A stretch of 33,508 nt of DNA, from NCBI GenBank assembly GCA_003696605.1, contig RFGV01000028.1, positions 1-33,508 on the forward strand, written 5' to 3'. Positions 6,597-15,047 of this stretch are shown one piece after another. The DNA is from Chloroflexota bacterium (lineage in GTDB: Bacteria; Chloroflexota; Anaerolineae; Promineifilales; Promineifilaceae). The translations under genes were made by a program, and so were the position numbers. Within the stretch, counting starts at the first letter, position 1, and every line of letters starts with the position of its first letter. The notes beneath the pieces were generated by a model. It searched no databases. It was not told the DNA's origin and saw only the letters and a program-made list of their open reading frames with translations.

Positions 6597-8946
6597 ACAC
6601 CTGACGTACAGTCACTTCGGGAGCAGTCGGAAGCAAGGGTGATGATTTGGTGCTTTTGGTGGGCTTAAAACGGCCGTTATTCACCCGCACGCATCCTTTT
6701 TCCGTCACCAGCCAGGTTCTCAGTTGGTCTGAAACAGGCACTATACCAACCACAGGTGAACGCCGGGCAATTACAGAACGTCCCTTGCTGTTAGGCTTTG
6801 GGGGATGAGGAATCCAGGCTGGTTTTAAAGAACGGCCGTAGCCATCTTCCGTTACCAACAGCAACTCATCCTCTTCTGCTGCTACCACACTCCCAACCAC
6901 ACGATCCGTTTCCCCACAGTTCAAAATCTGTGTGCCCCCATGCCGTATTGCCGAAACCGAATATCGTACCGCTCGCCCCGATTTAGTTACAGCCAATAAC
7001 ATACCAACCTTGTCCACACCATACAAATTCACCACAATGCCAGGTAATGGCGTATCAAATTTATACGGAATCGGCATTTCAATATTTGCCTTGAGAATAT
7101 CGGTTGGATACGGCCGTGCCAACCCCGTCGAAGTAACCAACAACACATGCTCCCGTGCCACCAAATCTGACCACCGGGCAACAGCACACACTCGCTCCTT
7201 CTCCCCCATAAAATGTACTTGTCGCAAACTCAATTCGGCTGAATCCAAATCCATCAACTGCCTCGGCGTCACCAGTAAAAAGCGGTAATGTGTAGTGACC
7301 AGCAACAATTTCTCATCCATATCAGCCACCAGACAAGGCAAAGCAGACTCAGCCAACTGGAGCTCAGACCACAAAAGAGTATCAGAAAGTGCCTGATCGG
7401 AAGCAAAGGAAACGGCCGTGGCCAACCCATTCGCCGTAAGTGCCACCATTGCCCTCTGGTCAGTCTCCACCACCCCACCCGATTCCACCAGCCAAATCCG
7501 CCGTTTCAACATCTCCAATTCCACCACACGCGCCTTCGGCGGAACCGAGAGTTCCGATTTTGGCAAACGCAAATCCTCAGGCCGATACACCGGCATATCC
7601 AGCTTCCCCTCTTCCAGCAAGTACCCAACCACACTTAACCCCGCGGTAACACTGCTAAACGTGTCCACACTCTTGACCCGCGCTGCACCAAACTTGCGAC
7701 ACAACATCTCATGAAACACTGGAATCTGCGCCGACCCACCCGTCCGAATCACAGCATCAATCTCATCTGCTCGCAAACCAGAAAGCCCCACCACCTCATC
7801 CACATGAGCATCAATTGCCACAATCTCATTTCGAATAATCCGCTCAAATTCCGTACGCGTAATAAATTCCCGCACATGAAAACCCGGCCCATCCAGCAAA
7901 ATCTCTGCCCCCCGCTTCTCCGACAAACGCCGCTTTGCCTGCTCCACAACATCAAACATCTGCAACGCATAATTATTCTGCACCAGACTAATCAATGCCT
8001 CAATCTGATATCTTTTTTGAGCTGTACGCGCTATCTCCTGCAATATTTGGCGATTTTCGGCCGTTTGCAACGTCAAAACAGATTGCCAATCTGAAAACGC
8101 ATCATAAATCCAGCGTGGAATCGTCAGTTGCCTGTGCCGCGACCCATACGTAGAACCTTCTCCAAAATGACGAGGCAACTTCGTCCGTACAATTTTTTGA
8201 TCAAACACATCCCCAGCCACCGGAACACCCCCCGTTGCCAACACACGATATTCTCCGCCCCCCAATCTCATAACTGTAATATCCAGCGTTCCCCCACCAA
8301 AATCAAAAACCAATACATTTTGCGCCCGTTCCAATTCCATGGAATAACGAAACGCCGCCGCGACCGGCTCATACTGTAAAAAAACCTCCTCATAACCAGC
8401 CTTAAATGCCGCCCTCAACAAACGTGCCTGAGCCAGTCGATCTTGTTCATCCGAATGACCAAAATGCACTGGCCGCCCCAAAACAACCTGCTTCAACTCC
8501 CGCCCCAACAACTTTTCTGCCCGCACCTTAGTCACATACAAATACAAAGCAATCAAATCTTCCAAATAATAAAAATCCTGCCCCACCACTGTACCCACAT
8601 AAGACTTGTCACGTAAGCCCGTCTTAATTGACAAAAACAACCGACCGGGAGAAAGAACATCTATATACGCATAAACATCTGTGACGTAATACATATCCCC
8701 CCCAAAAACCTCCAACTCCCCAATCCAAACCTTCTTCAGCTTGACAGCCCGGCCAATATTTTGAGCAAAGTATAGATTTATTGCTTCCCTGCCAATAGAA
8801 ACACTCTGTTCAGTTGTAATGTAAAGTGCAGTACGAGCCACCTGTGGATTCTGATTCATTGGATCAAGTGGCAAAACTCGAACAGAACGGCCGTCATACA
8901 CCGCCATCCCCGAATTCGTCGTCCCAAAATCCATACCCACAATCAT
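6556..8946 (-). CDS. Hsp70-like ATPase fused to a GyrA-type C-terminal beta-pinwheel
   Basis: 796 residues from ATG 8946, preferred because AGG lies 6 bases upstream; TTG 8961, GTG 8958 and ATG 8949 are in frame. Residues 1-450 form an Hsp70/actin-fold ATPase: phosphate-1 DFGTTNSG (6-13), phosphate-2 FDFGGGTLDITV (214-225) and adenosine motif IRTGGSAQIP (about 400-409). No Hsp70 substrate-binding domain follows. Instead, from about 480 there are repeats of the type LLLVT-x-x-G-x-x-R starting near 498, 547, 600, 648, 694 and 743, spaced 46-53 residues. This is the blade spacing and motif of the six-bladed DNA gyrase A C-terminal domain. No canonical QRRGGKG GyrA box is visible. Function is unknown. 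The gene lies just beyond the terminator of the bc operon. Confidence 0.85.
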   Translation of the reverse strand: MIVGMDFGTTNSGMAVYDGRSVRVLPLDPMNQNPQVARTALYITTEQSVSIGREAINLYFAQNIGRAVKLKKVWIGELEVFGGDMYYVTDVYAYIDVLSPGRLFLSIKTGLRDKSYVGTVVGQDFYYLEDLIALYLYVTKVRAEKLLGRELKQVVLGRPVHFGHSDEQDRLAQARLLRAAFKAGYEEVFLQYEPVAAAFRYSMELERAQNVLVFDFGGGTLDITVMRLGGGEYRVLATGGVPVAGDVFDQKIVRTKLPRHFGEGSTYGSRHRQLTIPRWIYDAFSDWQSVLTLQTAENRQILQEIARTAQKRYQIEALISLVQNNYALQMFDVVEQAKRRLSEKRGAEILLDGPGFHVREFITRTEFERIIRNEIVAIDAHVDEVVGLSGLRADEIDAVIRTGGSAQIPVFHEMLCRKFGAARVKSVDTFSSVTAGLSVVGYLLEEGKLDMPVYRPEDLRLPKSELSVPPKARVVELEMLKRRIWLVESGGVVETDQRAMVALTANGLATAVSFASDQALSDTLLWSELQLAESALPCLVADMDEKLLLVTTHYRFLLVTPRQLMDLDSAELSLRQVHFMGEKERVCAVARWSDLVAREHVLLVTSTGLARPYPTDILKANIEMPIPYKFDTPLPGIVVNLYGVDKVGMLLAVTKSGRAVRYSVSAIRHGGTQILNCGETDRVVGSVVAAEEDELLLVTEDGYGRSLKPAWIPHPPKPNSKGRSVIARRSPVVGIVPVSDQLRTWLVTEKGCVRVNNGRFKPTKSTKSSPLLPTAPEVTVRQVFSLPYQKATNRAK

Positions 8947-8959
8947 CATCCACCTCACC

Positions 8960-8992
8960 AAACAAAAACGCCCGGCCTCAAAAGACCGGGCG
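8960..8992 (-). terminator. Intrinsic terminator of the cytochrome bc operon
   Basis: On the leftward strand CGCCCGG (8992-8986) and CCGGGCG (8975-8969) form a 7-bp GC-rich stem with a 10-base loop, followed by TTTTTGTTT. It lies 26 bases after the diheme cytochrome c stop codon and just before the Hsp70-like gene. Confidence 0.9.
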
Positions 8993-9018
8993 TATTCAAC
9001 TCCATACCCTAACTCTGC

Positions 9019-9867
9019 TTACTCACCACTTCCCAACAAGAACGTCAGCAAGTCAGCCATATCCTGCGGATTCGCAGCCATCCGCTCCGCAAAATTCCCA
9101 GGCATTGCACTCGGTGATGTACACGGCCCAGTGGGACAGTCAGGCGCAATAAACGCATTCGGATCCAAAATCGACTCATATACATACTGCGCTGCCGACT
9201 TCCCTTCTTCACGTGTTGCCCCTACTTCAGCAATCTCACCCAGCCACGGGCCAACCGCATTAGAACCCTCCTGCGTCACATCCCCATGGCAACCAATACA
9301 ACCATACGACAAATATAACGCCTCACCATTTGCAGCATCACCTTCAGGAAATTCAGCCAGGAAATCATCCACAGACTCCGGCCAATCAAACGTAATATCA
9401 GGCTGGCTGCACAATTCCTCACTTTCCCAGTTCAGAACAAAAGCAACCACATTATCAATTTGATCATCCCGCATAGGACCACCAAAACGCTCCGACCAGG
9501 TCGGCATCGCTGTACCCACACGACCAGCCGCAACAGTTTGCTTGATAAACGCCTCCTTAGAGCCTACCCAATTCATTGCCTCCAGACGTGCAGGTCTATC
9601 ACCACATACAAGGCCTTTGGAATTCAGCGGCAAACCCTTGCAACCAATTTGATTACCAGCCGTATCATAACATTCCTTAGCCTCACCATTCACGCCATGG
9701 CAAGTTGCACAGTTATTGGCGAAAATTTCCGCACCCGTCTCAATAGAACGACCTACTGCCGCTCGGGAGAAAGCCTCCATACGAGCCGGCTCACGCAGTG
9801 CCGCAAATCCCAATATCATCATCGTCAGCATAAACGCGACGGTTCCAATGACAACTTTTACTTGCAT
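9019..9867 (-). CDS. Membrane-anchored diheme cytochrome c of the bc complex
   Basis: 282 residues. An N-terminal hydrophobic segment (about 4-24) probably serves as an uncleaved anchor, placing the domains outside the membrane. There are two c-type domains: heme 1 CATCH (53-57) with likely axial M121 (TAMPTW), and heme 2 CIGCH (190-194) with likely axial M255 (SAMPGNF). Domain 1 has a Cys-containing insertion (C66, C76, C88) after the heme site. C153, C244 and C249 are further cysteines outside the heme motifs. As the third gene after Rieske and cytochrome b, it takes the position of cytochrome c1 and should pass electrons from the Rieske centre to a soluble carrier or oxidase. Confidence 0.93.
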   Translation of the reverse strand: MQVKVVIGTVAFMLTMMILGFAALREPARMEAFSRAAVGRSIETGAEIFANNCATCHGVNGEAKECYDTAGNQIGCKGLPLNSKGLVCGDRPARLEAMNWVGSKEAFIKQTVAAGRVGTAMPTWSERFGGPMRDDQIDNVVAFVLNWESEELCSQPDITFDWPESVDDFLAEFPEGDAANGEALYLSYGCIGCHGDVTQEGSNAVGPWLGEIAEVGATREEGKSAAQYVYESILDPNAFIAPDCPTGPCTSPSAMPGNFAERMAANPQDMADLLTFLLGSGE

Positions 9868-9911
9868 AAGCAGCTATCCTCTCAATGGACTTGAATTAAC
9901 ACATGCCCTAA

Positions 9912-9939
9912 AAGGTGGAGGTTTTTCCACCTCCACCTT
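9912..9939 (-). repeat. Intercistronic hairpin between cytochrome b and cytochrome c genes
   Basis: AAGGTGGAGG (9912-9921) and CCTCCACCTT (9930-9939) form a perfect 10-bp stem with an 8-base loop. On the transcribed strand it is followed by only a short TTTTAGGG, so it may be a leaky terminator or an RNA-processing or stability element within the operon. Confidence 0.6.
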
Positions 9940-9951
9940 CCTAAACCAAAC

Positions 9952-11643
9952 CTAGCAATTCTTGTTTACAAAGCGGCATTCCTCTTCATAATTGGAATCC
10001 GCATGACGATACTTCACCCAATCCAGATCAACCAACATTTTATCCGGATTATTCGGGTCAACCGCTTCAAAGTGTAAAACCAATTTTCGCAGGTTAGGCT
10101 GCACATCTTCAATAATTAGCTTGGCAACCGGATCGGGCATTGCCGAATCGGTAAATGAATTCCCCCATTTACCTTCACCTGTCACACGGCATTCCTCAAA
10201 TTCCGGATTCCCAGTCAGTGTACAGCTATGCAAAGCCAGCGCCTCATCAAACTTCTCCAGCGCCCGGGTCAAATGCGGCCGATCAGCAATCACCTGACCA
10301 GGCTCATAAGTTCCCGGCAACAATTCATCAAAGGGAACGCCCAACAATACACTCGGCCCTTCTTGAGGCGCGATTTCTTGTGCTACTTCCCGTTCCGGAG
10401 AACTTTGTACTCGGAATTCCGGAGTACCCATCCAGTTAGACACCAGCATAAAGGCAATAAACAGCATTGCCACACTCAAGCCCAACCGGCGATCAGCATA
10501 ACGACGGCTCTTGCCTACTTCAAAGTAAGGCATCACAATGAAAGCCACCATCAACAGAGGAATAAAGCCAACCACCAGCGTTTTATCGGCCAACTTTAGC
10601 CATCCCTGCGACCAAGAAAGATACCAGGGTGCCACTACGTGCAAAGGTGTCACAATGGGGTCAGCATGATGCTCCAGCGGCGCATCCCAGAACCACAAGG
10701 AGCCAGCCGTGAGGAAAAGAGTCACCAAAGCGGTCCACATCAACTCGCTGGTTAGAATATCCGGGATAAAGTAAGTACGCTCATTCTTGGGCACACGCTT
10801 GGCTGTATCCTCGCCAATCTCTTCACGGCCAGGTGGTAATGAAAGCCCATGCAATACAACTTTGTAATAATGAACAAAGAAGAAAATACCCAACAGCAAG
10901 GGCATTAACAATACATGGAAAAGGTACCAACGTAAAAGACCGCCAGCCCCCAAAGTGGGTGCACCTTGCAAAATCAGCAATACATTCTTGTTGATGACCT
11001 CAGCGGGAATAATGCCCGGCAGCGGGGATGGCGCAGCCTCAGCACCACTAATAAACACAGTCAATGCCCAGTAAGACAATTGGTCCCAGGGTAACAAATA
11101 ACCGCTAAAACTTAAGAGCAGTGTAAGCACCAAAAGGATCATACCCGTAGCCCAGGTAAATTGGCGTGGCTTTTTATAGCTGCCGGTAATAAATGTCCGC
11201 AACATATGTAAGGCGACTGCCACAACCATTACCTCAGCACCCAGTCGGTGCATATTCCGCATCAATTGTCCCAAAGGCACGTTGCTCAAGATATTCCACA
11301 TATTGGAATAAGCAACAAGCGGGCTGGGGGTATAGAAAATCATCAAGATAATGCCTGTGATGGTTTCCCAAACAAACATGAATGTGGATAACCAACCCAG
11401 GCGGAATGTTGGGTAAATGTGTGTTACTTCCGTATGGTAGAAGCTAGGGCGAATATGCAGCCAAAAACTGTCGGCATGAGGGCGCAAGCGAGGATTCGGC
11501 CGTCTTGGCTCATCACCTCGCAAGGCAGCACGAATATCACTAATATTCATACCGGCGGTCACGCGCTCGACGATTTCATCGGCTTTGACCAGAACGGCCT
11601 GCTTCAACCCCATTTCTCTGACTTGATCAACAAATGTTGTCAT
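9952..11643 (-). CDS. Cytochrome b (b6-like) subunit of the quinol:cytochrome c oxidoreductase, with long C-terminal extension
   Basis: 563 residues, much longer than usual (about 380-430). The polytopic core (about 75-405) has bis-heme ligands H132/H146 and H243/H258. The second pair is 15 apart, as in b6-type proteins, rather than 14 as in mitochondrial cytochrome b. The Qo-site PEWY motif is replaced by APWY (338-341), removing the usual Glu. The last ~155 residues are hydrophilic, with four cysteines (474, 485, 556, 563), no CxxCH and no recognised domain. A roughly 70-residue charged segment precedes the core. AAGGAG sits 8 bases before ATG 11643. It oxidises quinol (probably menaquinol) with the Rieske protein encoded 84 bases upstream. 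Confidence 0.95.
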   Translation of the reverse strand: MTTFVDQVREMGLKQAVLVKADEIVERVTAGMNISDIRAALRGDEPRRPNPRLRPHADSFWLHIRPSFYHTEVTHIYPTFRLGWLSTFMFVWETITGIILMIFYTPSPLVAYSNMWNILSNVPLGQLMRNMHRLGAEVMVVAVALHMLRTFITGSYKKPRQFTWATGMILLVLTLLLSFSGYLLPWDQLSYWALTVFISGAEAAPSPLPGIIPAEVINKNVLLILQGAPTLGAGGLLRWYLFHVLLMPLLLGIFFFVHYYKVVLHGLSLPPGREEIGEDTAKRVPKNERTYFIPDILTSELMWTALVTLFLTAGSLWFWDAPLEHHADPIVTPLHVVAPWYLSWSQGWLKLADKTLVVGFIPLLMVAFIVMPYFEVGKSRRYADRRLGLSVAMLFIAFMLVSNWMGTPEFRVQSSPEREVAQEIAPQEGPSVLLGVPFDELLPGTYEPGQVIADRPHLTRALEKFDEALALHSCTLTGNPEFEECRVTGEGKWGNSFTDSAMPDPVAKLIIEDVQPNLRKLVLHFEAVDPNNPDKMLVDLDWVKYRHADSNYEEECRFVNKNC

Positions 11644-11727
11644 TTATCTTACTCCTTATTTCCCAGTTCGCTCCTCAACCTTTCTGCCAAATTGAACCTC
11701 AAGAAAAGTCAAGGGGTTTTTCAGAAG

Positions 11728-12381
11728 TTATGGACAGCTGTCAGTGAAACTGCAGAGCAATGTCTGCGATGGGCCATTCTTTTTGTCGCCTGTGTCGATA
11801 CGCAGAAATGCGGTATCAGGCGGCAATTCCAGTGGCATCCAGAAATTGTCTTTCAATTCCGATGATGCCAGTACAGTTTGCTTATCTGCCGCCAACGCAT
11901 CAACCCGAAAACGATCCAGTGTTCGAGGAGCAGGTGACTCGATACGACGGCCATCTAACCGATACTTAGAACCATGGCACGGGCACTCAAACCGATTATT
12001 TGCCGGAGTCCAAGCATAAATACAACCAAGATGTGTACATACTTTATAAATTGCGGCCACACCCTTGATCTCGCTATCTTCGTCCGGTGCCCGATACATC
12101 CGCTCTTGTCCTTGCGGATTTGTAGTATCAAGATTCACTAACCAGAAGCGACCTTCCGGGAAATTCACCGGCTCGCCATTCACTTCTGGCAGGGAATCTA
12201 CTGGCAGCACAAACGCACCACCAAACTCACCTTCACGAAAACGCGGGATCAGGTACCAGATTAACAACCCGGCGGCCTGTGCCGTGAACAATGCCATCGA
12301 CGCGCCCCAAATGTAATACAGGAACTCGCGCCTGGTGATACCGGTGCCGGTTACTCCGGCTTCAACTGCTACATTTGCCAT
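11728..12381 (-). CDS. Rieske [2Fe-2S] protein of the bc complex
   Basis: 217 residues. N-terminal TRREFL followed by a hydrophobic helix (about 22-45) resembles a Tat-dependent uncleaved anchor, as is normal for Rieske proteins folded before export. Cluster ligands are C115 and H117 in CTHLGC (115-120), and C133 and H136 in CPCHGS (133-138). C120 and C135 would form the usual disulfide. A 30-residue tail follows the cluster fold. It is the first gene of the bc operon and accepts electrons from quinol at the Qo site for transfer to the diheme cytochrome c. A Rex-like site and a tRNA terminator lie in its upstream region. Confidence 0.96.
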   Translation of the reverse strand: MANVAVEAGVTGTGITRREFLYYIWGASMALFTAQAAGLLIWYLIPRFREGEFGGAFVLPVDSLPEVNGEPVNFPEGRFWLVNLDTTNPQGQERMYRAPDEDSEIKGVAAIYKVCTHLGCIYAWTPANNRFECPCHGSKYRLDGRRIESPAPRTLDRFRVDALAADKQTVLASSELKDNFWMPLELPPDTAFLRIDTGDKKNGPSQTLLCSFTDSCP

Positions 12382-12447
12382 ATGGCTTTTCTCCTGACCT
12401 CACCAATCAAAGTTTGTCCTGTGCAAAATTATTACATCACAACAACT

Positions 12448-12472
12448 AAAAAGCACACAGTGTGTGCTTTTT
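12448..12472 (-). terminator. Terminator downstream of tRNA-Val
   Basis: An 11-bp perfect stem (12448-12458 with 12462-12472) around an AGT loop has A/T ends that supply a U-run in either direction. For leftward transcription from the tRNA it reads GCACAC-ACT-GTGTGCTTTTT. It lies in the 214-base gap before the Rieske gene and shares bases with the Rex-like site at 12462. Confidence 0.85.
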
Positions 12473-12479
12473 GTCACAA
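12462..12479. promoter_or_regulatory. Candidate Rex operator upstream of the bc operon
   Basis: GTGTGCTTTTTGTCACAA contains TGTG-N8-CACA, the core of known Rex operators (consensus TTGTGA-N6-TCACAA). It is 81-98 bases upstream of the Rieske ATG and differs at only three positions from the site at 28175. Its left half is also the arm of the tRNA terminator, so part of the match may be coincidental. Confidence 0.45.
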
Positions 12480-12595
12480 ATGGCGATTATAACCAAAAGT
12501 CAAACTTGTCGCAAAAAATAACCGCTCGCGTTTTGATGCGGCGGATAACTGTATCCAGATATATCATTACGACAATCCTGAACAGATTTTTGTTG

Positions 12596-12669
12596 TGGGC
12601 GCTGAGGGACTCGAACCCCCGACCTCTTCGGTGTAAACGAAGCGCTCTGACCAGCTGAGCTAAGCGCCC
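12596..12669 (-). tRNA. tRNA-Val (anticodon TAC)
   Basis: Reading leftward from 12669, a 74-base cloverleaf is complete: acceptor GGGCGCT/AGCGCCC, D arm AGCTCAGCTGGTCAGAGC, anticodon stem-loop CTTCG-TTTACAC-CGAAG with anticodon TAC, and T arm containing GGTTCGAGTCC. The discriminator base is A and CCA is not encoded (CAA follows). It lies downstream of dcd on the same strand and is followed by the terminator at 12448. Confidence 0.97.
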
Positions 12670-12731
12670 TATATGGAGTGAATTATAGCCAGATCGTTAA
12701 ATTGTGCCAGAAAAAATCCGATTGTTTCGGC

Positions 12732-13286
12732 TTAAATTCGTGGCAATACAATACTTTGTTGCTTTTGGTATTTGCCTTTGCGGTCAGCATAGGAGATTTC
12801 GCAAACTTCATCTGCCTGAAAGAATAATACTTGCGCAATACCTTCATTGGCATAAACACGGGCAGGTAGAGGCGTGGTGTTTGAAATTTCCAAAGTGACG
12901 TATCCTTCCCATTCGGGTTCAAAGGGTGTTACATTGACGATGAGACCACAGCGAGCATAGGTAGATTTTCCCAGACAAACAGTGATGACGTCTCGCGGGA
13001 TTCGAAAATATTCGACAGTTTGAGCAAGGACAAAGCTATTGGGGGGGATGACGCATACATCTCCCTTGAAGTCAATAAATGATTTGGGATTGAAGTTTTT
13101 GGGGTCAACAACGGCCGAATGGACATTGGTGAATATTTTAAATTCATCGCTAACGCGGATGTCATACCCATAAGATGACAAACCGTAGGAAATAACTCCT
13201 TCACGCACTTGATGATCAACAAATGGTTCGATCATCCCGTGTTCTAGTGCCATTTTTCGAATCCAGCTATCTGGTTTTACACTCAT
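12732..13286 (-). CDS. dcd: dCTP deaminase
   Basis: 184 residues. It deaminates dCTP to dUTP (or dUMP in bifunctional forms) in dTMP biosynthesis and acts as a trimer. The signature [10 protein letters not shown] (106-115) holds S108 and R112, and the catalytic Glu is E133 in GYVTLEISN. The N-terminal [12 protein letters not shown] is also conserved. The C-terminus [13 protein letters not shown] is typical of the shorter-tailed, non-enterobacterial branch. GAGGG sits 6 bases before ATG 13286. It lies 45 bases downstream of argS and upstream of tRNA-Val, all leftward. Whether it is mono- or bifunctional cannot be settled here. Confidence 0.96.
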   Translation of the reverse strand: MSVKPDSWIRKMALEHGMIEPFVDHQVREGVISYGLSSYGYDIRVSDEFKIFTNVHSAVVDPKNFNPKSFIDFKGDVCVIPPNSFVLAQTVEYFRIPRDVITVCLGKSTYARCGLIVNVTPFEPEWEGYVTLEISNTTPLPARVYANEGIAQVLFFQADEVCEISYADRKGKYQKQQSIVLPRI

Positions 13287-13331
13287 TTTTGTCCCTCATC
13301 TTGTTTTGGTTTGCTTACGCTTGCGTAGCTC

Positions 13332-14993
13332 TTACATGACTTCTGGTGCACTCATACCCATCAAATCTAGCACGCGCGCGAATAGCATTTTGGCAGCTCG
13401 ATAAAAGCGTAACCGGGCGAGTTGGAGCGATTCAGGTACTTCGCTATGAAGGACTCGGCAGTTTTCGTAAGTTGGATGGAAAAGGGAGGCCAGTTCGTAG
13501 GCATAAAAGGCTATATGATGGGGTTCTAGTTGGGTAACCATGAGTTCGATCACATCTGGCAATTCCATTGCCTTGCGCAGGAAGGCCAATTCGTGTTCAT
13601 TGGTAAGCAAGCTTAGGTCGGCGTTCTGATCGGCGTTGGGGTCTTTACCGACTTCAGCCCACCGCCGAAAAATGCCGGCACAACGAACGTGGGCGTTTTG
13701 GATGTAGTAAACTGGATTTTTATCGGATTGTTCAATGGCAAGGTTGACATCGAATTCGATTGGGCTATTTCCGGAACGGGAGATCATGAAGTAGCGGATT
13801 GGGTCGGCACCAACTTCGTCTAGCAAATCATCTAAAGCGACGAATGTGCCAGCGCGAGTGCTCATTTTAACTTCCTGGCCGTCTTTTATAAGGGTAACAA
13901 TTTGATGTAGTACTGTGCGGACGAAGTCTGTGCGATATCCCAGTGCCTGGACTCCCATAAGTACTTGGGGAGCGGTGGCGTGGTGATCGGGGCCAAAAAT
14001 ATCTACCACGAGGTCGAAGCCACGCTGTGCTTTGTGCCAGTGGTAAGCGATGTCAGGCATGCGGTAGGTAGGTTCGCCCGTGGATTTGACGAGGACGCGG
14101 TCTTTTTCGTCGCCGAAGGCTGTGGAACGGAACCAGACGGCATTGTCTTTGCGGTAGACATAGCCTCTTTTTTCGAGTTCTTCGAGTGCTTGCCAGACAC
14201 GGCCGCTTTCGTAGAGGCTTTGTTCGCGATAGTATACATCAAACACGATGTTGATGCGGCGCAGGCTCTCTTTTTGCATGGCAGAAATACGGTCTTTGGC
14301 GTAATCGGCGAAGAATGAAACTGGTTTTCCCAGGAGGCTGTCACCGTGTTTTTCGTACAATTCGCGGGCGATGTCAATGATATATTGGCCACGATAATGA
14401 TCTGCACCTAATTCGACGTTTTGACCACAAAGTTGCTGATACCGGATTTTTGTTGTTTCGCCTAACAGGGTGATTTGTCGGCCGGCATCATTGTAGTAGT
14501 ATTCGAGGGTGACGTCGTAGCCGGCGGCACGCAGGGCGCGGGCCAGGGTGTCGCCCATGACGCCACCTCGTGTACGGCCGATATGGATGGGGCCTGTGGG
14601 GTTGGCACTGACACATTCTACCTGGGCTTTTTTACCGTCGCCGAGGTGAATACGGCCGTAATCCATACCCGCAGTCAGTATTTCCTCTACAACTTGCTGC
14701 AAACATGCTGTCGTCAATCGAAAATTGATAAACCCGGGCGCAGCTACTGAGACATCTGCCAAAAAAGACGGCCGTTCCAAATGTGCCACAATCACTTCTG
14801 CAATCTTCATTGGTGCCATACGTGCCAGCCTCGCCAATCGCAATGCCACCGGCGAAGCATAATCCCCATGCGACAAATCCCGCGGCCGTTCAATAGCCAC
14901 CTCCGGCAACGCAAACTGTGGCAAAGCCCCCACAGCCTGTGCTTTTTCAATCGCCTGAGCGACAATAACACTCAATTCCTTATTCACTCTCAT
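13332..14993 (-). CDS. argS: Arginyl-tRNA synthetase
   Basis: 553 residues from ATG 14993, preceded by GAGGTG at an 8-base spacing; an in-frame TTG at 14999 is unlikely. A class I synthetase charging tRNA-Arg. The N-terminal Add1 domain (about 1-100) precedes the Rossmann core with the HIGH-equivalent HIGR at 137-140 (NPTGPIHIGRTRGG). The KMSK-equivalent is KMSTR near 375. The C-terminal DALR anticodon-binding domain ends with the family-typical GMSAPEVM. All core elements are present and the length is normal. It lies between a glycosyltransferase (54 bases upstream) and dcd. Confidence 0.97.
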   Translation of the reverse strand: MRVNKELSVIVAQAIEKAQAVGALPQFALPEVAIERPRDLSHGDYASPVALRLARLARMAPMKIAEVIVAHLERPSFLADVSVAAPGFINFRLTTACLQQVVEEILTAGMDYGRIHLGDGKKAQVECVSANPTGPIHIGRTRGGVMGDTLARALRAAGYDVTLEYYYNDAGRQITLLGETTKIRYQQLCGQNVELGADHYRGQYIIDIARELYEKHGDSLLGKPVSFFADYAKDRISAMQKESLRRINIVFDVYYREQSLYESGRVWQALEELEKRGYVYRKDNAVWFRSTAFGDEKDRVLVKSTGEPTYRMPDIAYHWHKAQRGFDLVVDIFGPDHHATAPQVLMGVQALGYRTDFVRTVLHQIVTLIKDGQEVKMSTRAGTFVALDDLLDEVGADPIRYFMISRSGNSPIEFDVNLAIEQSDKNPVYYIQNAHVRCAGIFRRWAEVGKDPNADQNADLSLLTNEHELAFLRKAMELPDVIELMVTQLEPHHIAFYAYELASLFHPTYENCRVLHSEVPESLQLARLRFYRAAKMLFARVLDLMGMSAPEVM

Positions 14994-15047
14994 GCCCAAT
15001 ACACCTCTATAATCAAAACTTCGCGCATTTTAACATGCCTGCCAAAC

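Noticed and set aside
6932-8379. Several long plus-strand frames opposite the Hsp70-like gene
   Set aside because: Their compositions (Pro, His, Asn, Ser rich) and lack of family features mark them as shadows of the leftward gene.
12464-12658. Open frame containing LRDSNPRPLRCKRSALTS opposite the tRNA
   Set aside because: This peptide is the familiar false translation of the strand opposite a tRNA gene and starts inside the tRNA terminator; the tRNA explains the region.
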